A DNA stretch of 64,000 nucleotides from Lachnotalea sp. AF33-28 (lineage in GTDB: Bacteria; Bacillota; Clostridia; Lachnospirales; Lachnospiraceae): the NCBI RefSeq assembly GCF_003477885.1, contig NZ_QUEE01000003.1, positions 310,001-374,000 of the forward strand, given 5' to 3'. Below, in pieces: positions 33,154-40,998 of this stretch. The notes beneath the pieces were generated by a model. It saw only the letters and a program-made list of their open reading frames with translations. It was not told where the DNA came from and did no database searches. The translations under genes were made by a program, and so were the position numbers. The number at the start of each line of letters is the position of its first letter. The stretch's first letter is position 1.

Positions 33154-34653
33154 CTATCTGCCATACAGATTCACCAGATCCCGAAGCATCTGCTTCTCAC
33201 GGTCTCCCAGCTGCCCTTTACGAAGCCGCCAGCTCCAGTTGCCGCCGATCGTGGAAGGATGGTTCATGCGGGCGGAGTTATCCAGCCGAAGCACATCCTG
33301 GACCTGGAATATCGCCACGCTGGCCACACTGCTGTAGGCGGTCCGAAATACCGCGCTGACGATCGCGTCTATATCATTGGGATTTGAGACACCCATATAA
33401 CGGCAAGCGTATCCTCTCTCCCAGTCGGAACAGCCCAGGAAATATCCCTTCAGAGTCTCGTTATCATGGGTTCCACCGTAAACCACACAGTTGCTCGCAT
33501 AATTATGGGGCAGATGCTCATTGTCAGAACCGCCGCCAAAGGCAAATTCGATGATCTTCATCCCCGGCAGGCCCGTATCCGCAAGCAGCTGCTTCACCTC
33601 CGGCACACTGACTCCCAGATCCTCTGCAATCACCTTCGTATCCCCTGCCGCCTTCAGGATCACATCCACAAGTTTGCGCCCCGGGCCTTTCTTCCATTCA
33701 CCGTTCTTACCGTCACTGCTTCCGAAGGGAATGGTATAATACTGTGTCACACCTATAAAATGGTCAAAACGCACCACATCATAAAGTACGGAAGCCGCCC
33801 CAATCCTGCGTGACCACCATTCAAAGTCTTCCGCATCCATGGCATCCCAATCATACAGCGGGTTGCCCCACAGCTGACCGTCATCGGAAAACGCGTCCGG
33901 AGGAACGCCGGCTACCTTGATCGGCGTCAGGTTTTCATCCAGCTGGAACAGATCCGGATTCACCCAGACATCGGCGCTGTCAAGCGCCATATAGATCGGC
34001 ACATCTCCGATCAGGCTGATGCCTCTTTCATTGGCATACCGGCGCAGTTTTTCCCATTGTCCATAAAACTTATACTGGCAGAATTTCCAGAATTCCATAT
34101 CCTCCTTCAAAAGCTGTGAATACTTTGCCACAGCTTCCGATGTGCGGAACTTGATATCTTTGTCCCAAAGCGGCCATTCCTGATTGCCGAAATGTGTCTT
34201 GCAGGCCATGTACAGGCTGTAATCCTCCAGCCAGAAGGCCTGTGCAGCGCAGAAATTCCGGTAATCCTCATCCTCCTCAAGATGGCTGGCTGCAAAGGCC
34301 GCCCGAAGCACCGTGAATCGGTTCTGGAACATCACGTCATATGCAACCCGTACCGGGTCATTTCCCCAGAATCGGTCATTCACTGTCCCGCGGTCCAAAA
34401 TGCCCTCTTCAATCAGCGCATCCAGATCGATCATATAGGGATTGCCGGCAAAAGCGGAAAAAGACTGGTAAGGACTGTCTCCATAGCTGGTAGGGCCCAC
34501 CGGCAGCACCTGCCAGAAGGACTGCCCCGCTTCCTTTAAAAAATCCACAAATTCATATGCTTCTTTTCCGAGAGTCCCGATACCGTACGGCGACGGAAGT
34601 GCTGTTACCGGAAGCAAAATGCCCGCACCTCTTTTTAATGTGGTTGTCATCAT
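33154..34653 (-). CDS. malQ: 4-alpha-glucanotransferase (amylomaltase)
   Basis: 499 residues, GH77. It transfers glucan segments between maltodextrins. Motifs: RGAGILLPVTALPSPYGIGTLG, SYGDSPYQSFSAFAGNPYMIDL, the nucleophile region VRFDHFIGVTQYYTIP, the acid/base AEDLG and GGTHDNETLKG with the transition-state Asp. Start ATG at 34653 (a second ATG follows). The palindrome ATTTTCGAAAAT lies 32 bp upstream, and the same palindrome precedes the divergent LacI gene, suggesting repression by that regulator. The gene downstream is a GH13 remnant. Confidence 0.96.
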   Translation of the reverse strand: MMTTTLKRGAGILLPVTALPSPYGIGTLGKEAYEFVDFLKEAGQSFWQVLPVGPTSYGDSPYQSFSAFAGNPYMIDLDALIEEGILDRGTVNDRFWGNDPVRVAYDVMFQNRFTVLRAAFAASHLEEDEDYRNFCAAQAFWLEDYSLYMACKTHFGNQEWPLWDKDIKFRTSEAVAKYSQLLKEDMEFWKFCQYKFYGQWEKLRRYANERGISLIGDVPIYMALDSADVWVNPDLFQLDENLTPIKVAGVPPDAFSDDGQLWGNPLYDWDAMDAEDFEWWSRRIGAASVLYDVVRFDHFIGVTQYYTIPFGSSDGKNGEWKKGPGRKLVDVILKAAGDTKVIAEDLGVSVPEVKQLLADTGLPGMKIIEFAFGGGSDNEHLPHNYASNCVVYGGTHDNETLKGYFLGCSDWERGYACRYMGVSNPNDIDAIVSAVFRTAYSSVASVAIFQVQDVLRLDNSARMNHPSTIGGNWSWRLRKGQLGDREKQMLRDLVNLYGR

Positions 34654-34684
34654 CCTCTGATCCCCCAGTCATAGTCATTCGAAA

Positions 34685-34696
34685 ATTTTCGAAAAT
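34685..34696. promoter_or_regulatory. Candidate LacI-family operator in front of malQ
   Basis: Perfect 12-bp palindrome ATTTTCGAAAAT within TTCGAAAATTTTCGAAAATATT, so two overlapping TTCGAAAA units occur. It is 32 bp upstream of the malQ ATG. An identical 12-mer lies in the leader of the LacI gene at 34869-34880. Confidence 0.65.
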
Positions 34697-34817
34697 ATTA
34701 TTATCTCTATCTTACCAGCCGGGCGGTGGTATGTCAATGCAAAGCCAGGCCCTCACTGCAAAATTGGCCATATTATCCGAATACAAGCGTCCTGTTTTGT
34801 GCATAAATATATGCTTC

Positions 34818-34846
34818 TTTACAGTACATCAAAAAAATGTTATAGT
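34818..34846 (+). promoter_or_regulatory. Promoter of the LacI-family regulator gene
   Basis: -35 TTTACA (34818-34823) and -10 TATAGT (34841-34846) with a 17-bp spacer. Initiation near 34853 places the palindrome at 34868-34881 just downstream of the start site. Confidence 0.65.
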
Positions 34847-34867
34847 AAATAGCAGAGAACAGCAGTA

Positions 34868-34881
34868 TATTTTCGAAAATA
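34868..34881. promoter_or_regulatory. Candidate operator in the leader of the LacI gene
   Basis: 14-bp perfect palindrome TATTTTCGAAAATA, containing the same 12-mer as the malQ site. It lies about 15-28 nt after the predicted start site, a roadblock-type position for autorepression. Confidence 0.65.
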
Positions 34882-34895
34882 GTCGGTAAAAAGCA

Positions 34896-34994
34896 GCGCA
34901 CTGAAGTTACGCAGGTTACCAACCTACAGTTGGTGACAGTATAGAGAAAACACACTGATGTGTGCGCAGGTCATCGACCTTCGGTTGGTGACAG
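34896..34994 (+). repeat. Tandem double-hairpin leader element, copy pair C
   Basis: Unit 1 (34896-34939) is diverged: a weak first stem, then GGTTACCAAC-CTACA-GTTGGTGACAG. Unit 2 (34951-34994) has hairpin CACAC-TGAT-GTGTG, then TCATCGACC-TTC-GGTTGGTGACAG. The period is about 54-55 nt. The ribosome site AAGGAGAG of the regulator gene follows at once. Confidence 0.8.
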
Positions 34995-35010
34995 TAAAAA
35001 AGGAGAGAGT

Positions 35011-36033
35011 ATGGCGACGATAAAAGAGATAGCGGACCGGCTGGGTGTTTCCATCAGCACAGTTTCCAAAGGGTTGAACGGCGCCAGCGATATCAGTGAA
35101 GAGATGCGGCAGACCGTGCTGGACACCGCCATGGAAATGGGATACATACACCGTAGAAAAAAGGACGCTGCCCTTCGCAGACTATGCGTCATGGTGGAAA
35201 ATATGGCTTACGAAAGCATTCACGGCTTCGGCTATGAGGTGATCGCGGGCTTTCGTCTGGCGGCGGCCAAACAGAACTGTGAGGTGTCCGTCATCGCGGT
35301 GGACGATTTTTTTCAGCAAAAGCAGTCCTGCAGCAGCCTGATGCGGCAGAACGGTTATGATGGGGCATTTCTGCTGGGTTTTGACTTAAATGACACCTAT
35401 TTAAAGCAGATCGAGGAAATCAGCATCCCTACCGTGCTTTTGGATAATTACCTGCCCGGCCATCCCATGACCTGCTATGTGGGCACCGATAACAGTGAAG
35501 GCATGCAGCTGGTGGTGGATTATCTGACGTCATTGGGACACAGGCGGATCGCGTATCTGGGCGGTTTTGACGATTCCTTTGTGGAGATCCGGCGCAGAGA
35601 AGCGTTTGAACGCTTCATGCGCTGCCACGGCCTTAAGGCAGACCCCCTCCTCTGCGGCAGCGGTCTCAATGAACCGGAGACTGCAAAAAAGTATCTGCAC
35701 GACTTTATAGAAAGAGGTGCCACCGCTGTGATCTGCACCAGTGATCTGATCGCGTCCGGCGCCATATCCGAACTCTACCGCATGGGTATGAGGGTGCCGG
35801 AGGATATGAGCGTGGTAGGATTTGACGATCTGCCCATCGCCCGCTACCTGGCGCCTCCTCTGACCACGGTGCGCCAGGACCGGCAGGCCCTGGGACGCTG
35901 CGCGCTGGCCATGCTGGAACAGATGATATCCGGATGCGGGATCGGCGTCATGCTGCTTCATCCGGAACTTAAAATCAGGGATTCCTGCAAAGCGGTTATA
36001 CCGCAGGAATTACCTGAAGGATATGTGCACTGA
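35011..36033 (+). CDS. LacI-family transcriptional regulator
   Basis: 340 residues. The N-terminal HTH and hinge are clear: ATIKEIADRLGVSISTVSKGLNGASDISEEMRQ, followed by a periplasmic-binding-protein-like sugar domain (YDGAFLLGFDLN, TCYVGTDNSEGMQLVVDYLTSLGHRRIAYLGG, ICTSDLIASGA, DMSVVGFDDLPIARYLAPPLTTVRQD). AAGGAGAG precedes the ATG. It is divergent from malQ; both promoters carry the same TTTTCGAAAA palindrome, so it probably represses malQ and itself and responds to maltodextrin-derived sugar. Two hairpin repeats lie in its leader. It ends in a strong terminator. Confidence 0.92.
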   Translation: MATIKEIADRLGVSISTVSKGLNGASDISEEMRQTVLDTAMEMGYIHRRKKDAALRRLCVMVENMAYESIHGFGYEVIAGFRLAAAKQNCEVSVIAVDDFFQQKQSCSSLMRQNGYDGAFLLGFDLNDTYLKQIEEISIPTVLLDNYLPGHPMTCYVGTDNSEGMQLVVDYLTSLGHRRIAYLGGFDDSFVEIRRREAFERFMRCHGLKADPLLCGSGLNEPETAKKYLHDFIERGATAVICTSDLIASGAISELYRMGMRVPEDMSVVGFDDLPIARYLAPPLTTVRQDRQALGRCALAMLEQMISGCGIGVMLLHPELKIRDSCKAVIPQELPEGYVH

Positions 36034-36052
36034 TACAGGCGTCATCAAAGTC

Positions 36053-36106
36053 AAAGGCACCGCTGCCTTCCGGCATAAAATCCGGGGAAGGCAGCGGTGC
36101 CTTTTT
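36053..36106 (+). terminator. Strong intrinsic terminator between the LacI gene and secDF
   Basis: An 18-bp GC-rich stem (AAAGGCACCGCTGCCTTC at 36053-36070 with its complement at 36087-36104) followed by TTTTT. The flanking AAA/TTT make it usable in both directions for the two convergent genes. Confidence 0.9.
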
Positions 36107-36123
36107 CATTCAATTTAATATAA

Positions 36124-38298
36124 TTAATCCGCTTTCTTTACAAACTTCTTGGTCATGATATACCACAGAGCGCCTGTGATGCATACGGAAGAATATGCTC
36201 CGCATACGATGCCTACGATCAGCGGCAGCGCGAAATCGCGGATGGAGCTCACTCCCAGCAGGAACAGCACAAACACCATGATAAACGTGGTGAGGGAGGT
36301 ATTGATGGATCTGGTCAGGGTCTGTGTGATGCTTAAGTTGACCACATCCGCTATATCCTCTTTGCTCTTCTTTTGCTTCAGGTTCTCTCTGATTCGGTCG
36401 AAGATCACGATGGTGGCGTTGATGGAATATCCCACGATCGTCAGCATACAGGCGATGAATGTATTGCCCACAGACCATCTGGCAACTGCATAGAAAGTCA
36501 GCACTACCAGAACATCATGAATCAGCGCGATTACAGCGCTGGTCGCAAATTTAATGTCCTTAAAACGCAGCCAGATATAGATCAGCATCGCTACCGTGGC
36601 AATCGCTACGGCTAGGACCGCGTCCTGCTTCATCTCATTGCTGACCGTAGCGGAAATGCTCTCCGCAGTGATCAGTTCACCGTCCACTCCATACTTGTCC
36701 ACCAGCTTCTCGGTGATCTGCTCTCTCTCTTCTACGCTTAAGGTCCTGGTCTTTATAATAACCTGATTGGTTCCCGCCACCTTCTGTGTCTGGATATCGT
36801 TATCTCCGGTCACTTCAGAGATCAGCGGCACCACATCGCTGGAGATCTGGTTTAAGGACAGGTCCTCATTAAATGTGACATTTGTGGAGGTTCCTCCCCG
36901 GAACTCGAGGCTGTAATTAAATGCGGTCCCTTTGGTGCTGTTGAAGATAAGCGCGCCCACACCCACCAGAATCACAACGGCAGAGCAGATAAAGCAGATA
37001 TTTTTCTTGCCGAGGAAGTTAATCACCTTGAATTCTCTGTTTTTGGCTCTCTTCGTCAGTCCGTAGAACTTCGGATCACGGATTCCGGCCTGATACAGCG
37101 CCTTCAGCACAAATCTGGTCACCACCAGAGCCGTGAACATGGATAAAAGGATACCGAGAGCCAGAGTCTGGGCAAAGCCCTTCACCGTGCCGGATCCCAT
37201 CCAGTACAGCACGCCCGCCGCGATCAATGTGGTCACATTGCCGTCCACAATGGCCGACAGCGCCTTGGAAAATCCTTCCTTCATGGCTGATTCCACTGTT
37301 TTGCCGGCCAGAAGCTCTTCTTTGATACGTGAGAATATAATTACGTTGGCGTCCACGGCCATACCGATGGACAGCACGATACCGGCGATGCCGGGCAGCG
37401 TCAGCGTAATCTGATAAGCGCTTAACAGAAATACCATCAGCGCGGTATAGAGCGTAAGAGCGATGGAGGCCGCCAGACCCGGTATGAAATACAGGCAGAT
37501 CATGAAAATCATAACCAATCCCATACCTATGGCGCCTGCCAGCAGGGAGGTGCTGATCGCCTCTTCACCCAGCTTTGCGCCCACGACGTTAGAGCGGATC
37601 TCCTTCAGTTCCAGGGGCAGCGCACCGATACGGATGGTGGAAGCTAACGTAGTGGCTTCCTCATAGCTGGAAATCTGGTCGATCTGTGCTTCGCCGCCGG
37701 TGATCGCACTCTTGACCTGAGGGCTGCTCACCACTTTGCCGTCATAAATAATAGAGATTCTTTTATTGATATTCTCTTCGGTAGCCTTAGCAAATTTCTC
37801 GGCTCCCTCCTCATTTAATGTCAGCTGAACCACATATTCCGTATTGCCGCTCTGGTTCTTGTACATGCCTTCCTGCGCGTTCTTGATGTCCACGCCGGTC
37901 AGCACAACCTCACCGTCTTCTGTCCTAAATTCCAGTGAACCGGGCTGTCCCAGTTCCTCCAGGATCGCGTTGGCATCGGATACCCCGGGGATATCCACGT
38001 TAATGCGGTCCGCGCCTTCCTGATAAACTTCTGCTTCGGTGCTGTAAGTCTGCGCCCTAAGCTGCAGCTTATAGACCGTATCCTTCATATCCGTGGAGGA
38101 CGGATCAGGCGTCACCGACTGATATGTGATGCTGACACCGCCGGCCAGATCCAGGCCCAGCTTGATGTCAGAAGCGCTGCCGGACGCATTTTTACCCAAT
38201 CCCGCAATCGCTACATATGTGAAAAAGCCCACCACCAGAATGGCGGCTATGAGCTTCATCACCCCTTTGGACTTCTGTCCCTTTGCATAGCTCTTCAT
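36124..38298 (-). CDS. secDF: Protein translocase SecDF, single-chain fusion
   Basis: 724 residues joining SecD and SecF, which use the proton gradient to pull secreted proteins from SecYEG. The SecD part has KLGLDLAGGVSITYQ, a large periplasmic P1 domain (residues about 60-240) and helices with GIAGIVLSIGMAVDANVIIFSRIKEEL. The SecF part begins near residue 440 (NFLGKKNICFICSAVVIL), with YSLEFRGGTSTNV and GYSINATIVIFDRIRENL. Twelve membrane helices are expected. Start ATG 38298 follows AAAGGAG; longer frames lack one. It follows the SCIFF maturase gene by 58 bp on the same strand, the usual clostridial linkage. Confidence 0.96.
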   Translation of the reverse strand: MKSYAKGQKSKGVMKLIAAILVVGFFTYVAIAGLGKNASGSASDIKLGLDLAGGVSITYQSVTPDPSSTDMKDTVYKLQLRAQTYSTEAEVYQEGADRINVDIPGVSDANAILEELGQPGSLEFRTEDGEVVLTGVDIKNAQEGMYKNQSGNTEYVVQLTLNEEGAEKFAKATEENINKRISIIYDGKVVSSPQVKSAITGGEAQIDQISSYEEATTLASTIRIGALPLELKEIRSNVVGAKLGEEAISTSLLAGAIGMGLVMIFMICLYFIPGLAASIALTLYTALMVFLLSAYQITLTLPGIAGIVLSIGMAVDANVIIFSRIKEELLAGKTVESAMKEGFSKALSAIVDGNVTTLIAAGVLYWMGSGTVKGFAQTLALGILLSMFTALVVTRFVLKALYQAGIRDPKFYGLTKRAKNREFKVINFLGKKNICFICSAVVILVGVGALIFNSTKGTAFNYSLEFRGGTSTNVTFNEDLSLNQISSDVVPLISEVTGDNDIQTQKVAGTNQVIIKTRTLSVEEREQITEKLVDKYGVDGELITAESISATVSNEMKQDAVLAVAIATVAMLIYIWLRFKDIKFATSAVIALIHDVLVVLTFYAVARWSVGNTFIACMLTIVGYSINATIVIFDRIRENLKQKKSKEDIADVVNLSITQTLTRSINTSLTTFIMVFVLFLLGVSSIRDFALPLIVGIVCGAYSSVCITGALWYIMTKKFVKKAD

Positions 38299-38356
38299 GT
38301 TTACAGTCTCCTTTTCTTTCCTGTCATCGGATGAAGTCTGATGACAGCTTCCTTGT

Positions 38357-39730
38357 TTACTCTGCCTGTGAGGAAGCATCCTCCGCCAAAGCAGCTTTTA
38401 TCATAATCGCGCATTCAATGCGTTTCTTCTGCATCTCGCAGCCGATCTCATACGCATCGGTGATACTGCCATGGAAGTTGAAGGCATTGGCCGCACATCC
38501 TCCGCTGCAGTAAAACCTGGCAAAGCATTCGCGGCACTTATCCTTCGCGTATACATTGCAGAGTTTGAATTCATCCCTGACCGCCGTGTTGGTGACCCCG
38601 GTATCCACATTGCCCAGCAGAAACGCTTCATTTCCCACAAACTGATGGCAGGGATACAGATCCCCCCACGGGGTAACTGCCAGATATTCCGTGCCGGAGC
38701 CGCAGCCGGACAGCCTCTTGGCTACGCAGGGGCCCTGATTCAGATCGATCATAAAATGGAAGAACTGAAAGCCTCTTCCCTCTTTTTTCCGCTTTATGTA
38801 CTCCTTCGCCAGCTCGTCATACTGCTGCAGGATCACCGGGATATCTTCCTCACGGATGGAGTAGGGCTCATCGGCAGGCGCAACCACAGGCTCCACGGAG
38901 ATCTGCTTAAATCCCAGATCCGCAAAATGGAGCACATCCTTTGCAAAATCCAGATTATGTCTGGTAAAGGTGCCTCTCACATAATACTTGTCCTGATTCC
39001 GGCTCTCCGCAAACTTCTGGAACTTGGGAACAATCAGGTCATAGCTGCCCTTACCGTTTCGAAACGGCCTCATCCGGTCATTGACCTCTCTGCGCCCGTC
39101 CAGGCTTAACACCACATTGCCCATCTCTCTGTTGCAGAATTCCATGATCTCATCGTTTAACAGCACACCGTTGGTGGTGATGGTAAATCGGAAATTTTTA
39201 TTGAATTTTTCTTCCTGGGATCTGCCGTATTCCACAAGACGCTTCACCACATCCCAGTTCATCAGCGGCTCTCCGCCGAAGAAATCCACTTCCAGATTTC
39301 TGCGGTTTCCCGAATTGGCGATTAAAAAGTCCAGCGCCTTTTTGCCCACTTCAAAGCTCATCAGCGCGCGGCGGCCATGATATTCCCCCTCTTCGGCAAA
39401 GCAGTATCTGCATGCCAAGTTGCAGTCATGGGCGATATGGAGGCAAAGCGCCTTTACCACCGTCTGCCTTTTCTTAAAATCGGTAATATATTCCTGATAG
39501 GTGTCCTCCGTAAACAGAAGCTCCTGTTTCTTCAGCTCTTCGATTTCCTCCAGAGCTTCTCTAACGTCGTCCTCCTGATATTTCGAAGTCAGATTCTCTA
39601 CAATCTCTGCAGGGGTATGGTCCTCATAAAGCGCAATGGCATCATAGACCACATCATCTACCACATGTACCGCGCCGCTGCAGACATCCAGCACGATATT
39701 GTATCCGTTGTTTTTATACTGGTGGATCAC
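38357..39730 (-). CDS. scfB: Radical-SAM SCIFF peptide maturase (thioether forming)
   Basis: 457 residues. It should install thioether bonds in the SCIFF peptide encoded just upstream. The N-terminal VIHQYKNNGYNIVLDVCSGAVHVVDDVVYD is the family peptide-binding region. The radical-SAM cluster motif is CNLACRYC (C-x3-C-x2-C, residues about 98-105). The C-terminal SPASM domain is Cys-rich: CGSGTEYLAVTPWGDLYPCHQF, CNVYAKDKCRECFARFYCSGGCAAN. I choose the GTG at 39730, 6 nt after GAGGG; a GTG five codons earlier is possible. It ends 58 bp before secDF. The modified peptide belongs to the ranthipeptides, with a role that is still debated (quorum or stress signalling). Confidence 0.93.
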   Translation of the reverse strand: MIHQYKNNGYNIVLDVCSGAVHVVDDVVYDAIALYEDHTPAEIVENLTSKYQEDDVREALEEIEELKKQELLFTEDTYQEYITDFKKRQTVVKALCLHIAHDCNLACRYCFAEEGEYHGRRALMSFEVGKKALDFLIANSGNRRNLEVDFFGGEPLMNWDVVKRLVEYGRSQEEKFNKNFRFTITTNGVLLNDEIMEFCNREMGNVVLSLDGRREVNDRMRPFRNGKGSYDLIVPKFQKFAESRNQDKYYVRGTFTRHNLDFAKDVLHFADLGFKQISVEPVVAPADEPYSIREEDIPVILQQYDELAKEYIKRKKEGRGFQFFHFMIDLNQGPCVAKRLSGCGSGTEYLAVTPWGDLYPCHQFVGNEAFLLGNVDTGVTNTAVRDEFKLCNVYAKDKCRECFARFYCSGGCAANAFNFHGSITDAYEIGCEMQKKRIECAIMIKAALAEDASSQAE

Positions 39731-39834
39731 AAAAATTTCCCTCACTTTGCATATCAGACCTCAACAAGGAGGTGCTGCAAAACTCCGGATGGAATCTTGC
39801 AACACCTCCGCATTTCGATCTTTCTCTTAAACTA

Positions 39835-39981
39835 CTATCTGTTGCTGTTCTCGCAGGTCTGGTTTCCTACGGTGCAGGATGTCTTGCAGGCTGACTGGCA
39901 GGAGGTCTGGCACTCGCCGCATCCGCCTCTCTTTACACTGTTTTTCAGTGTATTTGTATTCAATGTCTTTACATGTTTCAT
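39835..39981 (-). CDS. scfA: SCIFF ranthipeptide precursor (six Cys in forty-five)
   Basis: 48 residues: MKHVKTLNTNTLKNSV leader, then KRGGCGECQTSC, and a core ending CENSNR. The six cysteines are at 21, 24, 28, 32, 36 and 43, each followed within a few residues by Thr or Ser acceptors, exactly the SCIFF pattern. GAGGAGGG precedes the ATG. The gap to the maturase gene is 104 bp. Cys-to-alpha-carbon thioether links to Thr are expected from work on this family. No dedicated exporter or protease gene is adjacent in the window. Confidence 0.96.
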   Translation of the reverse strand: MKHVKTLNTNTLKNSVKRGGCGECQTSCQSACKTSCTVGNQTCENSNR

Positions 39982-40077
39982 GGACTTTCCCTCCTCATGT
40001 GTTCTTTTACAGATAAATCAAAGTCAGTATAGCACAACTCACTGCTTTTTTAAAGACTTTTTTAACTAACAGTTCGT

Positions 40078-40440
40078 TTAGCTTATCGTTCCGCCTATGG
40101 CGCCCGCTCCCAGACAGATCGCCGCTGCCAGGACAGTAGTAAGCGCGCTGTGATAGAGACCGTGGCTGATGATCAGTGAAACGATAAACAGAACTGCAAA
40201 ATAGCACAGCCCCGAAATCAGTCCCCAGACGAATCGCTGCTGGCGCATGCCCTTGCCGCTTAAGAAACCTCCCAGGAAACAGGCCAGCCCATAGATCACC
40301 ATCACTCCGGCCGACACGATCTGCTGCTGCAGCTTCAGTTTATACAGCAGCAACGCCAGCAAAAACAGGGCTGCAGCCGTAAATATGTAACTGACGATCA
40401 GTGAACGCACCGTAACAAAAACTCCGGATCTTTTATTCAT
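40078..40440 (-). CDS. TIGR04086-type membrane protein
   Basis: 120 residues with four predicted transmembrane helices (LIVSYIFTAAALFLLALLLY, SAGVMVIYGLACFLGGFLSG, FVWGLISGLCYFAVLFIVSLI, TVLAAAICLGAGAIGGTI). TIGR04086 proteins have this size and topology and occur next to the SCIFF genes in Clostridia; their function is unknown. Start ATG 40440 is preceded by AAGGAAGG. The SCIFF precursor gene follows 96 bp downstream. It may assist export or membrane placement of the modified peptide, but that is only a guess from linkage. Confidence 0.85.
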   Translation of the reverse strand: MNKRSGVFVTVRSLIVSYIFTAAALFLLALLLYKLKLQQQIVSAGVMVIYGLACFLGGFLSGKGMRQQRFVWGLISGLCYFAVLFIVSLIISHGLYHSALTTVLAAAICLGAGAIGGTIS

Positions 40441-40631
40441 ACCATAAAACCTTCCTTTCCGCACCGCTCTCTTCTATATTATTATGTCCCGCCCAATTCA
40501 GACATGAACAGTTATCTAAAATATTATCATAACCGGGGCATAATTCTATTAATGCGCTGCGATGTCCTGCCGATGTATCCAATTAATACGGTTTTCCCAT
40601 AGATGCGCTGTTTACAGTTACCTATCCATAC

Positions 40632-40856
40632 GTTACTGTTCACGGCTGCCGATAAAGCAGCGTAAGAGAGGGCAGGGTATGGTCCTCATAGGGATCCCTT
40701 GAAGCTCGCACAAGGAAGCGCACTGATGTGCGCGCAGGTCATCAACCTGGCGGTTGGTGACGATCTGCGCGCTTCACGGAGCGAGAGCGGGTCCCAATGA
40801 GGACCATACCCTGCCCTCTCTTACGCGGGAATTTTTCGGTAACTGTGAACAGCAAC
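40632..40856. repeat. 225-bp nested palindromic element
   Basis: Perfect 30-bp inverted arms at 40660-40689 and 40797-40826 (GCGTAAGAGAGG...GGTCCTCAT and its complement). Outer imperfect arms at 40632-40656 and 40832-40856 match at 20 of 25 positions. Copy D of the double-hairpin element sits near the centre. CTATTAATGC occurs at 40546-40555 and at 40856-40865, a possible 10-bp target duplication, though the first lies 76 bp outside the left arm. No reading frame is evident in 40441-40998. Confidence 0.85.
40718..40761 (+). repeat. Single copy D of the double-hairpin element
   Basis: GCGCAC-TGAT-GTGCGC, then GCAG, then GTCATCAACC-TGGC-GGTTGGTGAC. Both stems are perfect apart from one U-G pair. 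The first stem has paired substitutions relative to copy B. Unlike the other copies it is not directly before a ribosome site; the next plus-strand gene starts 238 bp away. Confidence 0.85.
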
Positions 40857-40998
40857 TATTAATGCATTACTATGCCCGCTTCGCTTGACTTTTGTCTGTA
40901 CATGCTGTAAACTTTTTCTTAATTGCAACAGGGATTTTGCAACGTAACCCCCTGTTTCGGCAATAAACTATACTATACAAAATGGGAGTTGATTTTTT

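Noticed and set aside
40546..40865. CTATTAATGC direct repeats as a proven target-site duplication
   Set aside because: The left copy lies 76 bp outside the palindromic arms, so it does not flank the element tightly; kept only as a hint.
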